Assembly (NCBI RefSeq): GCF_018531495.1
Contig: NZ_JAHDTI010000007.1
Location: 1 to 64,000 of the forward strand
Reading direction: 5' to 3'
DNA: 64,000 bases
From: Nonomuraea sediminis
GTDB lineage: Bacteria; Actinomycetota; Actinomycetes; Streptosporangiales; Streptosporangiaceae
The notes below the pieces were generated by a model. The model ran no database searches and was not told where the DNA came from. It saw only the letters and a program-made list of their open reading frames with translations. Of this stretch, positions 58,995 to 64,000 are shown piece by piece (position 1 is the stretch's first letter; the number at the start of each line of letters is the position of its first letter). The position numbers and the translations under genes are program-made.

Positions 58995-59978
58995 TCAGAC
59001 TCCACCGTACATACTAGTAGGTACAGAATCCATGGTGAGGACGAGCTTGCCCCTGGTGGTGCGCTGCTCCAGGCGTCGGTGCGCCTCGGCGGCCTGCTCC
59101 AGGGGGAATCGGGCCTCGATCGGCACCCGGTAGGCGCCCGAGGCGATCCGGGCCGCGATCTCCTGGAGGTCCTCGCGGGGTACGTAGCCGTGGTTCATCA
59201 GGTTGGTGAGCTGGAAGCCGCGGATCGTGGCGTTCTTGGGATAGAAGTCGCGCGTGTCGATCAGGCTCGGCTCGAGCGCGACGTTGGCCAGGGCCACGAC
59301 GCGCCCGCCGTAGGCGACCTGGCGCAGGCTCTGGGCGAACACGGGCCCGCCGACCGCGTCGATCACGACGTCGGCGCCTCGGCCGTCCGTCAGCGCGGCG
59401 ACCTCCTCCTCGCCGGTCGCGGGAACGGCGCCGAACGAGGCGGCCCAGGCGGCCTTCTCCCGGGTCCCGGCCACGGCGATGACCCGGGCGCCCGCCTCGG
59501 CCGCGACCTGCACGGCCGCGGTCCCGACCCCGCTGGCGGCGGCGTGGACCACCACGGTCTCACCCTTGGCGATCCCGGCCAGGCGGTGCAGGCAGTACCA
59601 GGCGGTGATCCAGACCGACGGGACCGCGGCGGCCACCGTCAGGTCGACCTCGTCAGGCAGCACCGCCAGGTGGCCGGCGGGGATCGCGGCGAGTTCGGCG
59701 TACAGCTCGCGGCCCAGGCCCATCACCCGCTGGCCGGGGAGGACGTCCGTCACGCCTTCGCCCACCGACACCACGGTCCCCGCCCCGTCCATGCCGGGGA
59801 TCAGGGGCGGCCGCCTGGCCCGGTGGTAGGCGCCCGACCGGATGAGCACGTCGGCGCGGTTCACGCTGGCCGCGGCCAGCCGTACCAGTACCTGGCCTGG
59901 GCCCGCCACCGGATCGGGGGCTTCTCCCGGCACCAGGACCTCGGGCCCGCCGAACTTCTCGATCCGCACCACGCGCAT
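58995..59978 (-). CDS. Quinone oxidoreductase-like zinc-binding-type dehydrogenase (MDR)
   Basis: A 327-residue medium-chain reductase. The N-terminal GroES-like domain ('MRVVRIEKFGGPEVL', 'RLAAASVNRADVLIRSG') is followed by a Rossmann domain with A-A-A-S-G-V-G-T-A-A-V-Q near residue 152. It lacks the Cys/His ligands of catalytic and structural zinc, as in NADPH:quinone reductases. It likely reduces quinones or enones with NADPH. The ATG at 59976-59978 follows AGGAG; an in-frame GTG adds five residues. It is divergent from the CGNR gene, which probably regulates it. Confidence 0.9.
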   Translation of the reverse strand: MRVVRIEKFGGPEVLVPGEAPDPVAGPGQVLVRLAAASVNRADVLIRSGAYHRARRPPLIPGMDGAGTVVSVGEGVTDVLPGQRVMGLGRELYAELAAIPAGHLAVLPDEVDLTVAAAVPSVWITAWYCLHRLAGIAKGETVVVHAAASGVGTAAVQVAAEAGARVIAVAGTREKAAWAASFGAVPATGEEEVAALTDGRGADVVIDAVGGPVFAQSLRQVAYGGRVVALANVALEPSLIDTRDFYPKNATIRGFQLTNLMNHGYVPREDLQEIAARIASGAYRVPIEARFPLEQAAEAHRRLEQRTTRGKLVLTMDSVPTSMYGGV

Positions 59979-60016
59979 GTCGACTCCTGTCACTTGTTGA
60001 AGGGGTTACATCCTGC

Positions 60017-60049
60017 GACACCTGTTGAATCGGTGTCAAGCGGGTATGA
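60017..60049 (+). promoter_or_regulatory. Operator and leaderless promoter in the quinone reductase/CGNR intergenic region
   Basis: GACACC (60017-60022) and GGTGTC (60032-60037) form a perfect inverted repeat with a 9-bp spacer in the middle of the 79-bp divergent region. TATGAT (60044-60049) is a good -10 box 8 bases before the CGNR ATG at 60058, which would make that mRNA leaderless or nearly so. GGAGG lies only one base before the ATG, too close to serve it. Confidence 0.5.
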
Positions 60050-60057
60050 TCGGAGGC

Positions 60058-60597
60058 ATGTTCCCCTTCATCGGCGGGCGGCCGAGCCTGAACTTCGTCG
60101 CCACGCTGGGCAGGCGGCACGCCGTTCCGGTCGAACGGCTGCCCGATCCTGAGGCGTTGCGGCGGTGGATCGGCCAGGCCTACGGACCGGCCGAGCCGTA
60201 CGAGATCTCCGCGGCGGACCTGACGGAGGCCCGCACCCTGCGTGAGGCGCTGTACCGCGTCCTGACCGCCGCCATGCGAGGGCAGCGGCCGGACCCGGGC
60301 GATGTGGCGGCGGTCAACGCGGCCGCCCGGCCACCGGACCTGACGCCCCAGCTCGGCGAGGGGGACGTGCGCTGGCGGGCGGACGAAGGCGTGCGGGCCG
60401 CGCTGTCGGCCGTGGCGCGCGACGCCATCCTGCTGGCCGGCGGGCCGCTCATGAAGCGGGTCAAGAAGTGCGAGAACCCGGACTGCTCGCTGCTGTTCCT
60501 CGACGACTCCCAGGCCCGGCGCCGCCGCTGGTGCTCCATGGAGCGCTGCGGCAACCAGGCCAAGGTCGCCGGCTACCGCGCCCGCCGATCCGGCTGA
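60058..60597 (+). CDS. CGNR zinc-finger (ABATE domain) transcriptional regulator
   Basis: A 179-residue protein. The N-terminal ABATE-like helical domain ('FIGGRPSLNFVATLG', 'ARTLREALYRVL') is followed by the C-terminal CGNR finger K-K-C-E-N-P-D-C-x...W-C-S-M-E-R-C-G-N-Q-A-K. These proteins are thought to be DNA-binding stress or metabolite regulators. The start ATG 60058 is supported by the MFPFIGGRPSLNF family start and by a -10 box just upstream; ATG 60046 is an alternative. Divergent from the quinone reductase/tautomerase genes, its presumed targets. Confidence 0.88.
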   Translation: MFPFIGGRPSLNFVATLGRRHAVPVERLPDPEALRRWIGQAYGPAEPYEISAADLTEARTLREALYRVLTAAMRGQRPDPGDVAAVNAAARPPDLTPQLGEGDVRWRADEGVRAALSAVARDAILLAGGPLMKRVKKCENPDCSLLFLDDSQARRRRWCSMERCGNQAKVAGYRARRSG

Positions 60598-60653
60598 CCC
60601 CGGCGGGGCACGCCTCGGTGACCTGGCATGATGGCCTGAGGGGGTAGGTCGCG

Positions 60654-62030
60654 ATGCGCCATTACCTGGGCACAGATCTCATCGTGCTGCTGCTCGCGCT
60701 GGTGGCGCCGCTCGTCGTGTCGCTGGTGCTGCTGCCGTTCCGCGACGGGGTGCCGAACACCAGCGTGGCGTTGATCATGGTCGCGGTCGTGGTCGCGGTG
60801 GCCGCCCTGGGCAGGCGCGTGGCGGGCGCGGTGGCCGCGGTGTCGGCCGCGCTGTGGTTCGACTTCTTCTTCACCCAGCCCTACCAGGAACTGGCCATCT
60901 CCAAGGCGGCGGACCTCCAGACGGCGGTCCTGCTGCTCGTGGTGGGTCTCGCGGTCTCGCAACTGGCCGCCTACGCCCGCAGGCTGCGGGTGATCACCAT
61001 CACCGACGCCGACTACATGCGGCGCATCCACGACACCGCCGAACTGGCCCAGTCCTCCTACGGCGCCGACACGGTGGTCGAGCACGTCAGGGGCCAGCTC
61101 ACCGAGGTGCTCGGCCTGCGCGGCTGCCGTTTCGAGTACGGCAGCCTGCTCGGTCACCCGCCGCGCCTCGACCAGGACGGCAGCGTGGCCTGGGGCCGCA
61201 GGCACTGGGACGCCGACCGGCTCGGCCTGCCGGAGACGGAGGTCGAGCTGCGCGTCGTCGGGAACGGCCACTACTACGGGCGGTTCATGCTCGACCCGAC
61301 CCCCGGCAACGTCCCGCTCCTGCAGGCACGCCTGGTCGCGGTCACCCTGGCCGACCAGGCCGGCGCCGCCCTCGACATCGCCTCCCGCTTACGGGCGCCT
61401 TCAGTACGGCAGGCGGCAGACGACCCGCCAGCCAGGCCCGTGCGGGCCCGCCGTGACCACGCCGCCGAGGGTTCCGGCCCGTTCGCGGAGGCCGTCCAAT
61501 CCGGTGCCGCCGCCGCGGCGGGACCGGGGGCCGCAGGCGGCGCCCGTGTCGGTGATCGACACCTCCACGGCGGGGCCTGGGACGCGGGTGACGGACACGG
61601 TCACCTGGCTCGCCGTACCGGCGTGACGGCGGACGTTCGTCAGCGCCTCCAGGACCGTGTGGTGGACCATGGCCTCGAGCTCCCGCGGCAGCTCGAGCCC
61701 GGGATCCAGGTGCAGGGCCGCGTGCGCGGTCCCGGTGGCGCCGAAGCGGCCGACCAGCCCGGGCAGGTCGGCCAGGCCGTACACCCGGGTGGGCGGCGGG
61801 TCGTCGTCCGGCAGGCGCAGCACGCGCACGGTGTGGTCCATCGACGCCAGCGCCCGCAGCCCGGCCTCCTCGATGCGGCGGTAGGCGGCCGGGTCGAGCT
61901 CGCCGAGCTGGGCCGCCTGGGCCTCGAGCACGATGCCCGTCACCTCGTGCGCCACGAAGTCGTGCAGGTCGCGGGCCACCTCCAGGCGCTGTGCGCGCCG
62001 CGCCTCGACGACCGCGCGGGCGCGCCGTAG
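60654..62030 (+). CDS. DUF4118-like membrane sensor protein with 3' antisense extension
   Basis: The first ~248 codons are family-like. Four membrane helices (~8-105, including 'RRVAGAVAAVSAALWFDFFFTQPYQELAI', the KdpD-type DUF4118 pattern) are followed by a GAF-like soluble part ('DTAELAQSSYGADTVVEHVRGQLTEVLG') ending near 'LADQAGAALDIASRLR'. There is no kinase domain. The frame then has no stop and continues ~210 codons antisense over the convergent histidine kinase, where the residue composition (Arg/Gly/Ala-rich) is that of a shadow frame. The natural stop near 61395 seems to have been lost. It may be a small accessory sensor for the neighbouring kinase. Confidence 0.6.
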   Translation: MRHYLGTDLIVLLLALVAPLVVSLVLLPFRDGVPNTSVALIMVAVVVAVAALGRRVAGAVAAVSAALWFDFFFTQPYQELAISKAADLQTAVLLLVVGLAVSQLAAYARRLRVITITDADYMRRIHDTAELAQSSYGADTVVEHVRGQLTEVLGLRGCRFEYGSLLGHPPRLDQDGSVAWGRRHWDADRLGLPETEVELRVVGNGHYYGRFMLDPTPGNVPLLQARLVAVTLADQAGAALDIASRLRAPSVRQAADDPPARPVRARRDHAAEGSGPFAEAVQSGAAAAAGPGAAGGARVGDRHLHGGAWDAGDGHGHLARRTGVTADVRQRLQDRVVDHGLELPRQLEPGIQVQGRVRGPGGAEAADQPGQVGQAVHPGGRRVVVRQAQHAHGVVHRRQRPQPGLLDAAVGGRVELAELGRLGLEHDARHLVRHEVVQVAGHLQALCAPRLDDRAGAP

Positions 62031-62489
62031 GTCCAGCGAGCGCAGGTAGAGGCCGACGCCGAGCGCGCCGCCGAGGCAGGCGGAGGCGACGGCCACCCCC
62101 GTGAGCGACTCCGTCCAGGTCGGCACGGGCAGGCGCAACGTGGAACGCAGGGCGAACCCGGCCATGGCCGCCTCGATGGCGAGCCCGGCGACCACGACCT
62201 CGAGGACCGGCCTGCAGCGGGCCAGCCTGGCGGTGAGCACCAGCAGGCCGCCCACCTCCACGACCCCCAGCACCGACGCGAGCCCGAGCGGCCCCCGGTG
62301 CAGCAGGCCGGCAACCAGCGAGAGGGCCGACAGCGCGACCACGATCCACACCCGCCTGGGCGGCCGGATCGCCGCGGCCACCGCCGCGGCGGCCGAGCAG
62401 CCGATCGGCAGCGCGCCAGGCTGCATCACCAGCGTCGGGACCAGCACCGCCACCACGGCGGCGCCGTACCACAGCCACCGCTCACGCAT
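61401..62489 (-). CDS. Sensor histidine kinase (HisKA_3 type)
   Basis: A 362-residue kinase. Five to six hydrophobic helices lie within residues 5-150. The phospho-His motif is R-L-E-V-A-R-D-L-H-D-F-V-A-H-E, and HATPase boxes are 'HTVLEALTNVRRHAGT' and 'GGTGLDGLRERAGTLGG'. An insert of Arg/Gly (G-P-R-S-R-R-G-G-G) precedes the G box. Its first codons overlap the response regulator end by 8 nt. Its last 630 bp are overlapped by the open frame of the opposing DUF4118-like gene. Confidence 0.88.
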   Translation of the reverse strand: MRERWLWYGAAVVAVLVPTLVMQPGALPIGCSAAAAVAAAIRPPRRVWIVVALSALSLVAGLLHRGPLGLASVLGVVEVGGLLVLTARLARCRPVLEVVVAGLAIEAAMAGFALRSTLRLPVPTWTESLTGVAVASACLGGALGVGLYLRSLDLRRARAVVEARRAQRLEVARDLHDFVAHEVTGIVLEAQAAQLGELDPAAYRRIEEAGLRALASMDHTVRVLRLPDDDPPPTRVYGLADLPGLVGRFGATGTAHAALHLDPGLELPRELEAMVHHTVLEALTNVRRHAGTASQVTVSVTRVPGPAVEVSITDTGAACGPRSRRGGGTGLDGLRERAGTLGGVVTAGPHGPGWRVVCRLPY

Positions 62490-63117
62490 CGGCCGCGTAG
62501 CCCATCTCCCACGCCTTGATGGCGATGCCCACCCGGTTACGGACGCCGAGTTTGCGCTGGATGCTGGCGATGTGCGTCTTGACCGTGCCGGGTGAGATGA
62601 ACAGCTCGGCGGCGATGTCGGCGTTGGTACGGCCGGCCGCCACCTGCCCGGCGATCTCGATCTCGCGCATGGTCAGCGGCGTCCGGTGGGTCGCCGGGGA
62701 GGGCGCCGCCAGGTGCCGCAGCAGGCGCACCGTGATGGACGGGCTGATCAGGCTGTCGCCCGCCACGGCCGCCCTGACCGCCTCGACCAGCAGCGCGGGG
62801 CCCGCGCTCTTGAGCAGGAAGCCCGAGGCGCCGTGGCGCAGCGCCGGATAGACGTACTCGTCGAGGTCGAAGGTCGTCACCACGACGACCTTGGTGGTGC
62901 TCCCCGACAGCCGCCGCGTGACCTCGAGCCCGTCCATGCGGGGCATCCGGATGTCGACCAATGCCACGTCGGGCTCGAGCGCACGGACCGCGTCGAGCGC
63001 GGCCACGCCGTCGGGCGCCTCGCCGACCACGCTGAGGTCGGGCTGGTGCTCGAGGATCCGGCGCATGCCGCGGCGGACCATCTCCTGGTCGTCCGCGATG
63101 AGCAGCCGTATCGTCAC
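62482..63117 (-). CDS. NarL/LuxR-family response regulator
   Basis: A 211-residue regulator. The receiver has D-D near 8-9, phospho-Asp in V-A-L-V-D-I-R-M-P near 53, T-T-F and L-L-K-S. The LuxR HTH is 'LTMREIEIAGQVAAGRTNADIAAELFISPGTVKTHIASIQRKLG'. The GTG at 63117 gives the canonical length (V-T-I-R-L-L-I-A-D-D); the frame open to 63222 is not needed. It precedes its kinase in the operon and is divergent from a TAP-like peptidase gene, its probable target. Confidence 0.9.
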   Translation of the reverse strand: MTIRLLIADDQEMVRRGMRRILEHQPDLSVVGEAPDGVAALDAVRALEPDVALVDIRMPRMDGLEVTRRLSGSTTKVVVVTTFDLDEYVYPALRHGASGFLLKSAGPALLVEAVRAAVAGDSLISPSITVRLLRHLAAPSPATHRTPLTMREIEIAGQVAAGRTNADIAAELFISPGTVKTHIASIQRKLGVRNRVGIAIKAWEMGYAADA

Positions 63118-63211
63118 GGGTCGCAGTTTGCCACGGCCGCTACCAGGTCCGATATCGGCCGAATGGCAGATGTGGGGGCCGGCGGCCGCCACGGATTCTG
63201 GTGGCGTGTTG

Positions 63212-64000
63212 ATGAACCTCACTCTTGCGGCCGCGTTGAGCCTGACGCCGCCCGCCTCTCACGAAACGCTCACCTGGGGTCCGTGCCCTCAGGATCTGGC
63301 GGCCGAATGCGCCAAGGTGACCGTGCCGCTCGACTACGGCGACCCAGCCGGCCGTACCATCCAGATCGCGATCTCGCGCGTCCGGGCGAGCGACGCCAAG
63401 CACCGCAGGGGCGTGCTGCTGGCCAATCCCGGCGGGCCCGGCGGACCGGGGCTGGCGTTCGCGGCGAGCCTGAGCCCGGCCATGAAGCAGGTCGCGGCCC
63501 AGTACGACCTGATCGGCTTCGACCCGCGCTTCATCGGCGACAGCACGCCCATCACCTGCGGTACGGGGAGCGGCCAGGTGTGGCAGGGCTCGCCCGGCTT
63601 CGAGCGCGCCGGGTTCGAGCAGGCGGCACGGCAGGTGCGCGACATCGCCAAGCGCTGCGGAGCTCGCGCGGATGTGCTGCCCCACGCCACCACCAGGAAC
63701 GTCGCCCGCGACATGGACTCCATCCGCGAGGCGCTCGGCGAGCCGAAGCTGTCCTACTACGGCGTGTCCTACGGCGCTGACCTGGGCGCGGTCTACACCC
63801 AGCTCTTCCCCGACCGGGTCGACCGCTTCGTCCTGGACAGCTCGACCGACCCTGACGCGACCCAGTACGAGCTGTTCCAGCGCACCGGCCCCCGCAGCGA
63901 GGCGGGCCTGGACGAGTGGGCCGCCTGGACGGCCAAGCACGGCTACGGGCTGGGCGGCACCGGCGCCCAGGTGCGCGCAACGGTCACCCGGCTGCTCGAG
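63212..64000 (+). CDS. TAP-like alpha/beta hydrolase (S33-type peptidase), partial
   Basis: The frame is open from ATG 63212 to the window end (263 codons, no stop). A short hydrophobic N-terminus precedes the family pattern 'CAKVTVPLDYGDP', the oxyanion motif N-P-G-G-P-G-G-P-G and the nucleophile elbow G-V-S-Y-G-A near residue 188. It is related to the hydrolase at 28427-29854 but keeps the canonical oxyanion motif. In-frame GTG and TTG codons lie just upstream; ATG is chosen with GGTGG 7 nt before it. The C-terminal TAP-like region lies outside the window. Divergent from a NarL two-component system. Confidence 0.85.
   Translation, partial: MNLTLAAALSLTPPASHETLTWGPCPQDLAAECAKVTVPLDYGDPAGRTIQIAISRVRASDAKHRRGVLLANPGGPGGPGLAFAASLSPAMKQVAAQYDLIGFDPRFIGDSTPITCGTGSGQVWQGSPGFERAGFEQAARQVRDIAKRCGARADVLPHATTRNVARDMDSIREALGEPKLSYYGVSYGADLGAVYTQLFPDRVDRFVLDSSTDPDATQYELFQRTGPRSEAGLDEWAAWTAKHGYGLGGTGAQVRATVTRLLE

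Overview
The window is very GC-rich DNA from an actinomycete. The evidence is strong G/C bias at third codon positions, frequent GTG starts, ATGA/GTGA stop-start overlaps, F420/flavin LLM oxidoreductases, NarL-type two-component systems and an ECF sigma factor of the TPR type. A member of the Streptosporangiales would fit, but the sequence alone does not fix the genus. I found no rRNA or tRNA genes, CRISPR arrays, insertion sequences or phage modules.

Layout. 1-3.8 kb: a partial PadR regulator, an MBL-fold hydrolase, and a divergent alpha/beta-hydrolase/TetR pair with paired TetR-type operators; three different minisatellites lie between these genes. 3.8-10 kb: a very large secreted phosphoesterase/beta-propeller protein, a NicO-type Ni/Co transporter with a His-Gly run, and a secreted three-repeat protein. 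10-19.4 kb: a carbohydrate utilisation locus (putative glycosidase, ROK repressor, Gfo/Idh dehydrogenase, ABC sugar importer, secreted beta-helix protein) closed by a strong hairpin. 20.3-26.7 kb: a five-gene operon of NCS1 permease, hydantoinase/oxoprolinase-type protein, two DUF917 proteins and a PucR regulator, preceded by two identical operator-like sites. 26.7-29.9 kb: a TAP-like peptidase with a NarL two-component system. 29.9-31.7 kb: thiC under a TPP riboswitch. 31.8-36.8 kb: secreted subtilase, secreted phosphatase-like protein, MFS transporter and beta-propeller protein. 36.8-41.7 kb: a TrmB/LuxR-like regulator, a frameshifted gene remnant, a TetR regulator, an LLM oxidoreductase behind a start-codon-bearing repeat array, and a membrane acyltransferase.

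42.1-49.9 kb is the highlight. It is a tightly coupled eight-gene operon: DegT/StrS aminotransferase, MFS exporter, sulfotransferase, SDR, SAM methyltransferase, an HK97-fold shell protein, a FAD-dependent amine/amino-acid oxidase and an Asp/Glu-racemase-like enzyme. It has its own AT-rich promoter region and a strong terminator that overlaps the last stop codon. The HK97-fold gene has no portal, protease or terminase gene near it and sits among tailoring enzymes. I read it as a family 3 ('natural product') encapsulin nanocompartment within a small, PKS/NRPS-free biosynthetic cluster for an aminated, sulfated, methylated metabolite.

50-64 kb holds an RTX-repeat protein, an APC amino-acid permease, an LLM oxidoreductase/hydrolase/HxlR group, a second and third NarL two-component system, an ECF sigma factor with its YCII partner, a tautomerase, a quinone oxidoreductase divergent from a CGNR zinc-finger regulator, a DUF4118-like membrane sensor protein whose reading frame runs far into the opposing kinase gene, and a second TAP-like peptidase cut by the window end.
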